Source of the DNA: a virus
Direction: 5' to 3' (one strand)
DNA: 25,343 bases
IMG/VR virus record: IMGVR_UViG_3300042889_000608
Location: 1-25,343 of that record
In this document: piece after piece, positions 6,400 to 13,615 of the stretch
Position numbering within the stretch: the stretch's first letter is position 1
How the letters are laid out: each line of letters opens with the position of its first letter
Notes under the pieces: generated by a model
Database searches by the model: none
The model's input: only the letters and a program-made list of their open reading frames with translations
What the model was told of the DNA's origin: nothing
Position numbers and translations under genes: made by a program

Positions 6400-6615
6400 T
6401 TAGTTTAAATTTGAATACTTCCTACATAATAAATCTTCCCAATTCTCAGCTAAAACTTTGATCATCTTCGGTACCGGTTTGATCTGTCCGCTCTCTATTA
6501 ACAAAACCATTGTGTCTACCCAAACCTCTCTACTGTTTATGTGTAGGTATTCGTGTAGCTCGGTGGGAATCTGTGCCTCTTCCGCTATTCTATCTAGTTG
6601 ATCGTATATCAGCAT
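6400..6615 (-). CDS. Hypothetical protein (71 aa)
   Basis: 71 residues, predicted helical, starting MLIYDQLDRIAEEAQIPTEL. It has a Trp-containing middle (SREVWVDTMVLLIESG) and ends CRKYSNLN. The ATG is preceded by CAGGAT, a rare Shine-Dalgarno-like site in this window. No family recognised. It lies between the holin-like gene and a zincin gene. Confidence 0.75.
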   Translation of the reverse strand: MLIYDQLDRIAEEAQIPTELHEYLHINSREVWVDTMVLLIESGQIKPVPKMIKVLAENWEDLLCRKYSNLN

Positions 6616-6638
6616 ATCCTGAACATAAATATTTGTGG

Positions 6639-7034
6639 TTAACCAATGTTGTATTCTTTTTTAAGAAATCTAAGACATTTTTTGTAGTCTCGTCTCTCTA
6701 CTCTTAGCGCGTCCTTCTCCAACGGATTCTGATGGTGCGGTAGATACTTGGCCAGAATCTGATACTCGTGCATAGAGTGTTTAACATAATGTGTATACTC
6801 GTGTATGATTGTCTTAACAAGTTCTGCTAGATCATGATGAATTTCTTTGTTTACGAATATGGTCTGATCTATCTCGTCGTAGTATCCGTAGTCGTCGCCT
6901 GAAAGATAATCGGCCTTCCTAAATTCTAGGGCTGGATATGCACCGTTAATCTTAGACCTTCCGTAGGTAAAGTAACACCAATCCAATATCTTCTGTGCTG
7001 TGGATCTTGTTACCCAATTTTTTTCTTTGCTCAT
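6639..7034 (-). CDS. Predicted zincin metallopeptidase 1 (HEYTH)
   Basis: 131 residues with IIHEYTHYVKH. H78, E79 and H82 form the HExxH zinc site, and E106 in NPLEKDA is the likely third ligand, as in several small phage and bacterial zincins. The N-terminal 60 residues include a helix and the segment EIDQTIFVNKEI leading to the active-site helix. Such domains are gluzincin or SprT-like peptidases. The substrate is unknown and activity unproven. An ATGA overlap joins it to the upstream 40-residue gene. It is one of three HExxH proteins within 4.3 kb. Confidence 0.8.
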   Translation of the reverse strand: MSKEKNWVTRSTAQKILDWCYFTYGRSKINGAYPALEFRKADYLSGDDYGYYDEIDQTIFVNKEIHHDLAELVKTIIHEYTHYVKHSMHEYQILAKYLPHHQNPLEKDALRVERRDYKKCLRFLKKEYNIG

Positions 7035-7153
7035 AAACCTAATGCTTTTCTTTCTGTTTTAGTTAAATTTGCTATGGCTTCTTTCTTGGCCTTTTCGTAT
7101 TTCTTAAGTCGCTCTTTCTCTTTATCTTTATTTTTTGTTGATGTATTTTTCAT
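7031..7153 (-). CDS. Small highly basic protein (40 aa)
   Basis: Reading from the ATG at 7153 gives 40 codons ending in TGA at 7031. The product is Lys/Glu-rich (MKNTSTKNKDKEKERLKKYE onward) and ends TKTERKALGL, likely a charged helix. Its first 26 bases overlap the end of the zincin gene at 7128-7814 and its stop overlaps the next ATG (ATGA). It is thus wedged between two zincin genes and fills the gap exactly. No function can be assigned. Confidence 0.65.
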   Translation of the reverse strand: MKNTSTKNKDKEKERLKKYEKAKKEAIANLTKTERKALGL

Positions 7154-7814
7154 ATATGAGTTTATACTTCTTTGATAGTTTTTCTAATTTAGTTCCCGGT
7201 ATTTTAAAATTGAATTCAAAGTAATCTGAATCGATACATGTGTATGCTTGAACTTCGTCGTAGAATACCTGCTCAGTGTATCCCATATCTGTTAAGTTCT
7301 TACACATTCTTTTATATATCGTAGGATCTATTTGTTTGGTAATGGCATCCACTTCTTTCTTGTACTTTTTATCTATATGATAGTAAGCATGGCACAACTC
7401 ATGTTGAAACGTACTTGATACTGTATCTGATACTCCAATGATATAAGCCTTAGTTTTAGGACCGTATCTGAGATTTATAGTCTCTCGTATCTCGTCTAAT
7501 ATATTCATCATAACTCCATCGTATGCACTGTAGTATACAAATTTACCACTCATTTTATCGTAACACTTCTCAGCAACTTTAAGTGGGAAATTAAAACCTA
7601 CCCAATCTGAAGCGTAACTAAATTTATCTCCATTCTTTCTACTGTACCACTCTATGTAGTCCCATATACAGAACACCTTGCCTCTGAATTTAGGGTTGGG
7701 AGATTCGTAATACTCTTGTACTCGTAAGAATAACATTGCTCTGTGGTACCTGTCTGGTACTATCACAGCGAATATCTTAGGTTTAATCTCTTCTATCGTG
7801 TATTGTATTTTCAT
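7128..7814 (-). CDS. Predicted zincin metallopeptidase 2 (HELCH)
   Basis: 228 residues. FQHELCHAYYHID gives H138, E139 and H142 as the HExxH site, and E187 in FYDEVQAY is a good third ligand. The N-terminal 130 residues include WDYIEWYSRKNGDKFSY and look like a substrate- or structure-specific domain before the zincin helix. Unlike the 131-residue zincin 1, the N-terminal region is long. The family name is uncertain and the target unknown. The ATG at 7814 lies five bases after the upstream gene. Confidence 0.8.
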   Translation of the reverse strand: MKIQYTIEEIKPKIFAVIVPDRYHRAMLFLRVQEYYESPNPKFRGKVFCIWDYIEWYSRKNGDKFSYASDWVGFNFPLKVAEKCYDKMSGKFVYYSAYDGVMMNILDEIRETINLRYGPKTKAYIIGVSDTVSSTFQHELCHAYYHIDKKYKKEVDAITKQIDPTIYKRMCKNLTDMGYTEQVFYDEVQAYTCIDSDYFEFNFKIPGTKLEKLSKKYKLIYEKYINKK

Positions 7815-7819
7815 AGTCT

Positions 7820-8062
7820 TTATTTTAAAAGTTCGTCTAAATCTATATTATAGTTACTCATAATTTCTTGCAATTCGTCTCTAACCTCTTGTAAGGCATC
7901 AACGATATCTTCGCTTACGGCATCTGGAGCATATTTGGTTTTGGCTCTTAGAAGTTGCTGTATATCCCATAAGGCGAGAGCCATGTCTTTTGCTTTTACG
8001 CAGCGCATGTGTGATGCTTCGTCAAATGCGTCTTCTAAATTAAATTCTAATACAGCTTTCAT
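7820..8062 (-). CDS. Hypothetical phage protein (80 aa)
   Basis: 80 residues. The segment MRCVKAKDMALALWDIQQLL, followed by RAKTKY and a C-terminal acidic helix ending NYNIDLDELLK, is a pattern I associate with small uncharacterised phage proteins. It is all-helical by eye, with no catalytic motif. It lies one base from the RNA ligase gene and may share its mRNA. Confidence 0.8.
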   Translation of the reverse strand: MKAVLEFNLEDAFDEASHMRCVKAKDMALALWDIQQLLRAKTKYAPDAVSEDIVDALQEVRDELQEIMSNYNIDLDELLK

Positions 8063-8063
8063 A

Positions 8064-9179
8064 TTAATTTTTTTTAATGTTAAATAATTCTGGTCTTCTT
8101 TGTTTTAGTTTATACATCTCATCGTCTTGCCATACTGGTTTCTGATATTTGGGTTTGATTATCTTCCATACCATGTGATCGTATTCTCTGCCATCCCACA
8201 TTGCAAATAGTATGGACTTATACTGTTTATCTACATACTTGTCCAAATGAAGAGCGAAGTCTTTTTTGCTAGGTTCTGGGTCCACATCGTTGTACTTACC
8301 ATATCTGAAATAATCGTGTATCTTACCGCAGTGTTCTCCTACTGAAAATTTGGCGTAGCTTAAGTTCATAACCCAATTTCTGACCCATTTGTCAAATTCG
8401 TCAGGCACTTTTTCTAGGTATTTCTCTATATCTTCGCCGTTCTTTAATATCTCCCATATATCTACGTTAGAAAGTCCAGTCAATATTCTATGTAGTCTCA
8501 CGTACTCCTCTCCTTTGATCTTCATCCTGGTTCCATCGTTAAATCTTACAACGAATCCTTCTTGATTGTTTTTAATCATGGACTTAAGTTGCTTATAATC
8601 TTTTATACCATCATATTGATATACTACATCGAAGTTGTCTTTATAGTAAGGAACTTGTACACTTGCTTCTATACCATCTGGTGAACAATCAATACAAGCA
8701 AGCAATACTAATTTTTCTAAACTTCCGTAGTTACACACAATCCTATTTTCTGGGTATATTATCTCGAATAGATATGTATAACCTGGGGATAATAATTCTG
8801 AGTTGTATTTGTTTAGCATCTCTCTACCCTTTATTGCCTGATCAGAAACAAAAGATCCTTTGGAAGCTAAGTGCCATTCTCCATTGTAGTAGAATACAAT
8901 ACCCAAAGATCCGTCCATCTTCTCGTACACATGAAACTCTTCGTTAGGTATCTCTTTCATTTCCTCCATATTGAAGAACTTAGGAAATGATTTGGCTATC
9001 ACATTACCTTCGTTGTCCAATATTGTGCCTCTCATGTTCAAAGTAATATCGTCCCATCTCCCTTCGTATTGACACGTACGCGAGTAGTTATAGATAGACA
9101 GCGGTAAAGTAGGGTGATCCTGTTTTACCACATATCCTCGTTCTATGTAGTTGTTTAATATGTCTAAATCGTATTTCAT
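8064..9179 (-). CDS. rnlA: RNA ligase, T4 Rnl1 type
   Basis: 371 residues, close to T4 Rnl1 (374). It has the nucleotidyltransferase motifs in order: RGTILD (R50), FPKFFN, motif I YEKMDGS with the AMP-accepting lysine K87, KGSF, FEIIYPENRIV (E139), EGFVVRF (E207) and motif V MKIKGEEYV (K220, K222). The enzyme uses ATP to join 5'-phosphate and 3'-hydroxyl RNA ends, classically to repair tRNA cut by host anticodon nucleases. The C-terminal ~130 residues would be the Rnl1-specific helical domain. The start overlaps the kinase stop by one base (TAATG), so kinase and ligase are coupled. Confidence 0.93.
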   Translation of the reverse strand: MKYDLDILNNYIERGYVVKQDHPTLPLSIYNYSRTCQYEGRWDDITLNMRGTILDNEGNVIAKSFPKFFNMEEMKEIPNEEFHVYEKMDGSLGIVFYYNGEWHLASKGSFVSDQAIKGREMLNKYNSELLSPGYTYLFEIIYPENRIVCNYGSLEKLVLLACIDCSPDGIEASVQVPYYKDNFDVVYQYDGIKDYKQLKSMIKNNQEGFVVRFNDGTRMKIKGEEYVRLHRILTGLSNVDIWEILKNGEDIEKYLEKVPDEFDKWVRNWVMNLSYAKFSVGEHCGKIHDYFRYGKYNDVDPEPSKKDFALHLDKYVDKQYKSILFAMWDGREYDHMVWKIIKPKYQKPVWQDDEMYKLKQRRPELFNIKKN

Positions 9180-9589
9180 TATAATTTAATATTAAAGCGT
9201 GATTTCATTTGTTCTATCTTTTCATCAGGTACTCCGTGTACGTTTTTACCTCCATGCCTATTCTCTATAATAAAGCTAAACACTTTATATCCGTATTGCT
9301 CTGCTAGTTTAAAGTACGGCTCCATCTCCCATTCTTGTGTGAATGTATTCGATACTACAATTTCTGGATAGTATTGAGGATTCGCTATGTTATCTTTCAT
9401 TCTTATTTCTACTTCATTTCTGCACCACTCGTGTGCTTGTCTTAATTTACTAGCATCGAAGTTGTAATTGCCTTCTTTATCGTAGAAGAACTTATCAGCT
9501 TCACATATTGCGTAATCGTTCCACACATGATGAGCGAATGTAGATTTGCCTGAGCCAGGAATTCCTCGTATTAGGTATAACTCTTTCAT
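9179..9589 (-). CDS. P-loop polynucleotide-kinase-like protein
   Basis: 136 residues. Walker A is GIPGSGKST (9-17). EADKFFYDKEGNYNFDASKL, AHEWCRNEV, SNTFTQEWEMEPY and NVHGVPDEKI follow. This order matches the AAA_33 / N4BP2L1-like P-loop kinases, related to the kinase half of T4 Pnk. T4 Pnk also carries a HAD-type 3'-phosphatase domain, which is absent here. The likely role is phosphorylating 5' ends so that the following RNA ligase can join them. It lies between a phosphoesterase (five bases upstream) and the ligase. Confidence 0.87.
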   Translation of the reverse strand: MKELYLIRGIPGSGKSTFAHHVWNDYAICEADKFFYDKEGNYNFDASKLRQAHEWCRNEVEIRMKDNIANPQYYPEIVVSNTFTQEWEMEPYFKLAEQYGYKVFSFIIENRHGGKNVHGVPDEKIEQMKSRFNIKL

Positions 9590-9594
9590 ATTTT

Positions 9595-10251
9595 TTATTT
9601 TGAATAATTTTCAGTTTTTTCGTGATGGTCAAATTTGAATAATGATTTGATTGGTTGTTTATTCATTAAGCTTAGCACTTCTGACATATCTATTGGATAT
9701 AAATTGTTACCATCCACTCCCGCATCCATCATTTTGCCAGGTCCTATGCGTTGATTTGCAGGGAAGTGGACGTGACCGTGTAAATGGATTGTTCCTCTGG
9801 CCATGTTATTCCAACTAGCAATAGGATAGTGCATACACATAAACAACTGATCGCCCATTAGTGGAGTACCAACGTTGTACTTTACGTGAAGGTACAAGTA
9901 GTCGTGCACAGAACTGAATAAAGATTGTACGTTCTCTTTATTCTTTTGAATGTGGTCATCATGATTGCCTAATACTAAATGAATAGTCTTGCACACAATT
10001 CTATCTCTAAATTCCTTGATGCTATCGAATCCACCGAATGACCAATCTCCTAAGTGAATTAGTATGTCGTCTTGCTTAACCACTTCGTTTATATTATCTA
10101 CTAAAGTAGCGTTCATTCTTTCTAAACTCTTGAACTCCCTTATTGTAGTAGGATCAGTCCACTTAGTGGTAGCTGAACATATATTAGCGTGATTATAATG
10201 CGTGTCACTCGTAAAAAATAACCGCTGTCCTTTTTCTAATGTTATCTTCAT
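9595..10251 (-). CDS. Calcineurin-like phosphoesterase (COG4186-like)
   Basis: 218 residues with SDTHYNH (D16, H18), LGDWSF (D69), GNHDDH (N96, H97), MHYP (H141) and LHGHVH (H160, H162). This is a full set of metallophosphoesterase ligands, in the arrangement of the predicted phosphoesterase group COG4186. Its place directly before the kinase and ligase suggests that it processes RNA ends (3'-phosphate or 2',3'-cyclic phosphate), as the central domain of bacterial Pnkp does. That role is inferred from context, not shown. It is not closely similar to the other phosphoesterase at 1185-1973. Confidence 0.88.
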   Translation of the reverse strand: MKITLEKGQRLFFTSDTHYNHANICSATTKWTDPTTIREFKSLERMNATLVDNINEVVKQDDILIHLGDWSFGGFDSIKEFRDRIVCKTIHLVLGNHDDHIQKNKENVQSLFSSVHDYLYLHVKYNVGTPLMGDQLFMCMHYPIASWNNMARGTIHLHGHVHFPANQRIGPGKMMDAGVDGNNLYPIDMSEVLSLMNKQPIKSLFKFDHHEKTENYSK

Positions 10252-10254
10252 ATC

Positions 10255-10860
10255 TTATATGTTTTCTTGTTCAAATAGTTTTTCAAATCTCTTCGGTAAC
10301 TTATCGTACTTGCCTCTAAAATTACTAGGCATCGCTGCGATAATATTTTTGTTCCTATATGGTGGATTATCAGAACTCGACCATCTTCTTGTTTTCCTCA
10401 TCCAATGATGAAAGTATAAATAAGCATTCGCCTTTTTGATATAATTTTCTTTGTCAATACTTAAGTCATATTTCTCAATCAACTTAGCAGATCTTTTCTC
10501 GTTATCTAATTCTAATTCTACAACACCTTGAATCGCTGATTCAATTATGTGAGATGGAAGATCCGTTCCTGTTATCCATGCATCCACCAATAATAGATAC
10601 TTATTTGCTTTTACATACACTGGTACTTTGTCTATCCATTGAGTGAGGTGACTGTATTCGTGTACCAATATTTCAAACGAATCTTTCTGCTTCATCGCCA
10701 CTTGCAATGTTCTGCTCTCGTCATCGAAATATCCTGTGCACCTAATAGACGGAATTGGCTTTAAATAGTTAACGTCTTTAAGCTTACACGATACCTTGTG
10801 TTTCTTACAACCATTTTTTACTAACTCAATAAAAGTCTTATCGTTTTTGCTTAGTCTCAT
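10255..10860 (-). CDS. Predicted zincin metallopeptidase 3 (HEYSH)
   Basis: 201 residues. ILVHEYSHLTQW gives H67, E68 and H71. A later ELELDNEKRSAKLI helix supplies a plausible glutamate ligand. The N-terminus (about 1-60) is a small domain ending in beta strands (GYFDDESRTLQVAM). The C-terminus, with YLYFHHWMRKTRRWSSSD and a basic tail, may bind nucleic acid or protein. It lies three bases upstream of the phosphoesterase of the repair cluster. Family and substrate are unknown. Confidence 0.78.
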   Translation of the reverse strand: MRLSKNDKTFIELVKNGCKKHKVSCKLKDVNYLKPIPSIRCTGYFDDESRTLQVAMKQKDSFEILVHEYSHLTQWIDKVPVYVKANKYLLLVDAWITGTDLPSHIIESAIQGVVELELDNEKRSAKLIEKYDLSIDKENYIKKANAYLYFHHWMRKTRRWSSSDNPPYRNKNIIAAMPSNFRGKYDKLPKRFEKLFEQENI

Positions 10861-10863
10861 TTA

Positions 10864-11073
10864 TTATATATTAAAGTTTAATTTAGAATAGCGTTTAGTA
10901 TCGTACTGCATCTGTAGTTCTAATGCGTTGATCTTGGTTGTCCTATCTTCGTAAGAAGAGGATACATTCAGAGCTCTCATCCAAGCTTGGAATTCTGGAT
11001 CCGCAGCAACTTCTGCTCTTTGCATTTCTAGTTGCTCATATTTTTCTGGACATAATTTATCAAATACATTCAT
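10864..11073 (-). CDS. Hypothetical protein (69 aa)
   Basis: The longest open frame reaches 11154 through a non-ATG start inside the neighbouring gene. The ATG at 11073 (MNVFDKLCPEKYEQLEMQRA) is the better start and leaves a normal gap after the gene ending at 11099. The 69-residue product is helical, with DPEFQAWMRALNVSSSYEDR in the middle and a basic end. No family recognised. Confidence 0.75.
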   Translation of the reverse strand: MNVFDKLCPEKYEQLEMQRAEVAADPEFQAWMRALNVSSSYEDRTTKINALELQMQYDTKRYSKLNFNI

Positions 11074-11098
11074 GTTGTTTATTTTTATGGTTATTAAA

Positions 11099-11365
11099 TT
11101 ATTCTGCGTATTCTTGTATATCGTAGTAGTGATCAGCTTGATAAGGTAATACACTTACTACATTCTTGGCATCCCACATTTGCTTAACGCACTTTTGGAA
11201 TTCTTCGAATGAGTGGTACGGTGCATCTATTCTAGATCCATCGTCGTAGGTTACTTCTACTCTAGCGATCTTATAATTCTCTATGTATCCACCGAAGCGG
11301 GCATTTTCGTATTGATCGTCTGTTCTAAAAGTGAATTCAATTCCTGTTAAGTTGTCTATATACAT
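11099..11365 (-). CDS. Hypothetical acidic protein (88 aa)
   Basis: 88 residues, Tyr- and Asp-rich, starting MYIDNLTGIEFTFRTDDQYE. Strand-like text ARVEVTYDDGSRIDAPYHSF is followed by a helix (FEEFQKCVKQMWDAK). This reads as a small mixed domain of the kind common among unnamed phage genes. No active-site motif is seen. Confidence 0.78.
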   Translation of the reverse strand: MYIDNLTGIEFTFRTDDQYENARFGGYIENYKIARVEVTYDDGSRIDAPYHSFEEFQKCVKQMWDAKNVVSVLPYQADHYYDIQEYAE

Positions 11366-11382
11366 AAGTTTCTTTTTAGTTA

Positions 11383-11658
11383 TTAATAGCAGTATGGTCC
11401 TATCATTGTTAAAGGTACATCGTATCTACCAAATCCGTCTACTTCGTGTACAGTAGCTTTAGTCAATCTGATATCCTTTATGATGAATACTTTACCGCTT
11501 GTCTTCTTGTGTTCTACTATAACCTTATCACCGATACTGAATGCTTTACGTTTCTCTTTTGAATCTGTTTTCTTCTTTGCTTTAATGGTATCTACTACCA
11601 TTCTATTTAACTTTGATAATTCTAATAAAGTCAATTTATTTAATTGTGACTGAGTCAT
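11383..11658 (-). CDS. Hypothetical protein with SH3/KOW-like segment
   Basis: 91 residues from the ATG at 11658; a longer frame to 11715 would run into the previous gene and lacks an ATG leader. An N-terminal helix (TQSQLNKLTLLELSKLNRM) and a Lys-rich linker precede FSIGDKVIVEHKKTSGKVFI. The latter looks like a KOW/SH3-type barrel (GDKV...G.V..I). Such barrels bind RNA or protein. The assignment is tentative. Confidence 0.72.
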   Translation of the reverse strand: MTQSQLNKLTLLELSKLNRMVVDTIKAKKKTDSKEKRKAFSIGDKVIVEHKKTSGKVFIIKDIRLTKATVHEVDGFGRYDVPLTMIGPYCY

Positions 11659-11671
11659 GTTTATATTTTTA

Positions 11672-11872
11672 TTAATTAAAGTAATATGATGCTTGTTCCC
11701 ATCTACCATCAACATTTGTTTCTACTACATAGTCGCCATTGTATGCTCTATTCTCTCGTAGTACTAACCAAATTTTATGAGTATCGGTTTCGATCTTTAA
11801 TTCATCACCGTCCCATGCTTGTTCGATTGTGTCCATGCTGTTTAACTCAGCTTTAGTGTATTCGTGTAACAT
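11672..11872 (-). CDS. Hypothetical protein (66 aa)
   Basis: 66 residues from the ATG at 11872 (MLHEYTKAELNSMDTIEQAW). The frame could be extended to 11911, but only inside the upstream gene. The rest alternates strands (ELKIETDTHKIWLVLREN, then NGDYVVETNVDGRWEQ) and looks like a small beta sheet. Family unknown. Confidence 0.72.
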   Translation of the reverse strand: MLHEYTKAELNSMDTIEQAWDGDELKIETDTHKIWLVLRENRAYNGDYVVETNVDGRWEQASYYFN

Positions 11873-11879
11873 AATTAAA

Positions 11880-13043
11880 TTATTTATTGTTATAAAATTT
11901 AGAGTCGTCAATTTCGTTGTAAGAATAGTCTATGGTTATTCTCTCTTCTAAGAATTTCTCTTTAACCACACCTATCTTACGATCTTCTATAGTTACTGTA
12001 CCAACTCCATCGTATGCTTCTAATTCTATTTCGTCGTATTGATCGCATGCCGCTTTGTAAGTAAAGAAAGGACCAAACATTACACTATAGTCTGATGCAT
12101 CAAATCCATCTAATAAGAATGACTCACCGTATCCATCTTTGTACTTCATGTAGTATGGTGATTGAGTAACGAACCATACGTTAGGAGATTTGCCATCACC
12201 GATAATTTCACTAGCCAAATCCTTAGCTAACTTTGCTGTAGCAATTTTGTATTCGGCTAAATGATCTACTTCTACTTTAGGTACTTCTACTGTTTTAACA
12301 ATACCAAATTCAAGTATGTAGTTCTTGATCTTAGTTACAATTTCGTCTCTCGTCATACCTTTATACAGTTTATAAACAATGTTATATGGTGCATTAGGAG
12401 TGTTTGTTTCTGCTCCAGTAGCAACGTTGAAAGTCCACGTGATACGCTCTGTTTCGTACATATAACCTAATGCGCTGTTAACATGACCGCTATCTAACCA
12501 TGCTGGAATGTGACATATTACTTTCCACAATCCGCGCTCAGGATTTTTAACGAATCCTAAATGTCTTAAGTAAGATCTATATGTATTGCTACGATAAAAC
12601 AATTGCTTATTATATTTTTTCCACCAAGTTGGTTGTTCGATACCGGCCATTGCTGCGTGGTATTCTTTAGTAGTGAATGTGTCACCTACGTTCTTAGAAT
12701 TGATAAACGACTTAACTGATTGAAACAAGTTTGGCTTTGCGTCCATAGTAGCTAATGCTTCTACTAAAGCATCTTGAGCTACGAATGTATCTTTTAGGTT
12801 CATACCACCGATATGCCATTCGATTGTTTCTTTATCTGTATAACGACGATACTCTTTCCAATCGTACACACTAAATACAGTACCGTCTTCTAATTCCAAT
12901 TCCCACTCGTTTTGTACTTTATCGTGATGGTCACCGCCACTGTTTGGCGCACCTAAGATAACTTGTAGATCTGCTAACGTAGCACTAAATGTAGCACCAT
13001 GAAATGAAGTACCGTCCAACGATTTGTTTGTTTTCTTTATCAT
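11880..13043 (-). CDS. Multi-module phage protein (387 aa)
   Basis: Three regions can be seen. Residues ~8-85 (SLDGTSFHG, LGAPNSGGDHHDKVQNEWEL, DGTVFSVYDWKE, EWHIGG) form a pattern I know as a recurring uncharacterised phage domain. Residues ~105-190 (LFQSVKSFINSKNVGDTFTT, TYRSYLRHLGFVKNPERGLW) look like a winged helix. Residues ~260-387 include FGPFFTYKAACDQYDEIELE and GVGTVTIEDRKIGVVKEKFL, another recurring phage pattern. The combination suggests a DNA- or RNA-binding adaptor, but no function is established. The ATG is preceded by AATAAGTT. Confidence 0.82.
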   Translation of the reverse strand: MIKKTNKSLDGTSFHGATFSATLADLQVILGAPNSGGDHHDKVQNEWELELEDGTVFSVYDWKEYRRYTDKETIEWHIGGMNLKDTFVAQDALVEALATMDAKPNLFQSVKSFINSKNVGDTFTTKEYHAAMAGIEQPTWWKKYNKQLFYRSNTYRSYLRHLGFVKNPERGLWKVICHIPAWLDSGHVNSALGYMYETERITWTFNVATGAETNTPNAPYNIVYKLYKGMTRDEIVTKIKNYILEFGIVKTVEVPKVEVDHLAEYKIATAKLAKDLASEIIGDGKSPNVWFVTQSPYYMKYKDGYGESFLLDGFDASDYSVMFGPFFTYKAACDQYDEIELEAYDGVGTVTIEDRKIGVVKEKFLEERITIDYSYNEIDDSKFYNNK

Positions 13044-13049
13044 AACTTA

Positions 13050-13154
13050 TTATTTGTTTTTATTTGTTTCAAAAATTGTTTTAAACATTACGTAACCTAT
13101 AATACAGACTACGAAAATTACTATTAATTCACCTACTGAAATATACTGATTCAT
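13050..13154 (-). CDS. Small membrane protein (34 aa)
   Basis: The ATG at 13154 gives 34 codons ending in TAA at 13050. After MNQYISVGE comes one hydrophobic span, LIVIFVVCIIGYVMF, then a polar tail, KTIFETNKNK. The gene fits the 116-base gap between its neighbours almost exactly. Possible roles include a membrane anchor or a lysis-timing protein, but nothing decides. Confidence 0.65.
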   Translation of the reverse strand: MNQYISVGELIVIFVVCIIGYVMFKTIFETNKNK

Positions 13155-13159
13155 ATTAA

Positions 13160-13480
13160 TTAGTTTAATGAAGGCATTACTGAATATTCTATGTCTGTGT
13201 TGTGCCACTTTTTCATATACGATTGCCATGACATTTCACCTGTATCTATTTTTTGTTGATCTAATTCCATGTTACGAGGTACTCCACCAATAAAATTAGT
13301 ACCAAACAATTCTACATTCGAAGATGGCCACTCAAAATTAACGTGACAGTCAGGATACACTTCGTAGAATACGTTGTGATTGGCACGAATGATTTCGATA
13401 TCTTCGTTCTCAATATTAATAACACTGTCGATTTCGACCTCTTTAGTAAGAGCATTTTTAACGTGGATTCGTAATTGCAT
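13160..13480 (-). CDS. Hypothetical protein (106 aa)
   Basis: I choose the ATG at 13480 (MQLRIHVKNALTKEVEIDSV). The longer frame to 13516 needs a TTG and would swallow the AATAAAAGTT leader and the promoter-like box. The 106-residue product starts with beta strands, contains NHVNFEWPSS-like beta text (CHVNFEWPSSNVELFGTNF) and ends with a Trp-rich helix (MSWQSYMKKWHNTDIEY). It is the first gene after the non-coding block. No family recognised. Confidence 0.8.
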   Translation of the reverse strand: MQLRIHVKNALTKEVEIDSVINIENEDIEIIRANHNVFYEVYPDCHVNFEWPSSNVELFGTNFIGGVPRNMELDQQKIDTGEMSWQSYMKKWHNTDIEYSVMPSLN

Positions 13481-13499
13481 AACTTTTATTGTTTGATAT

Positions 13500-13512
13500 A
13501 AGGTAAAATTAC
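13500..13512 (-). promoter_or_regulatory. Shared promoter-like box, copy B
   Basis: The minus strand reads GTAATTTTACCTT, ending 20 bases upstream of the ATG at 13480. It matches copy A (5386-5398) in 12 of 13 bases and sits at the same distance from the upstream box. It is a candidate core promoter; the match to the host TA-x2-TTTG box is partial. Confidence 0.45.
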
Positions 13513-13558
13513 GCAATCCTGGATATCTAGAGCTGTTTTATTGAACTATTTTCGAAAC

Positions 13559-13598
13559 TTCTTCATAGATAACCAATCAGTTATGCATATGTTTTTTA
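13559..13598 (-). promoter_or_regulatory. Shared upstream box, copy B
   Basis: The plus strand reads TTCTTCATAGA, then TAACCAATCAGTTATG, then CATAT and a T-run, aligning without gaps to 5445-5484. The 44 bases between this box and the 13500 box are not conserved with block A, although their length is. That pattern suggests two protein-contact sites at a fixed distance. Confidence 0.5.
13568..13585 (+). repeat. 18-bp element, copy 3
   Basis: GATAACCAATCAGTTATG, identical base for base to 13652-13669, in the same orientation and 84 bases apart. It lies within the shared upstream box. Confidence 0.7.
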
Positions 13599-13615
13599 GT
13601 AATATGAGCTATTTT

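Noticed and set aside
13481-13516. N-terminal extension of 13160-13480 from a TTG at 13516
   Set aside because: It would cover the AATAAAAGTT leader and the promoter-like box; the ATG at 13480 fits the pattern of neighbours.
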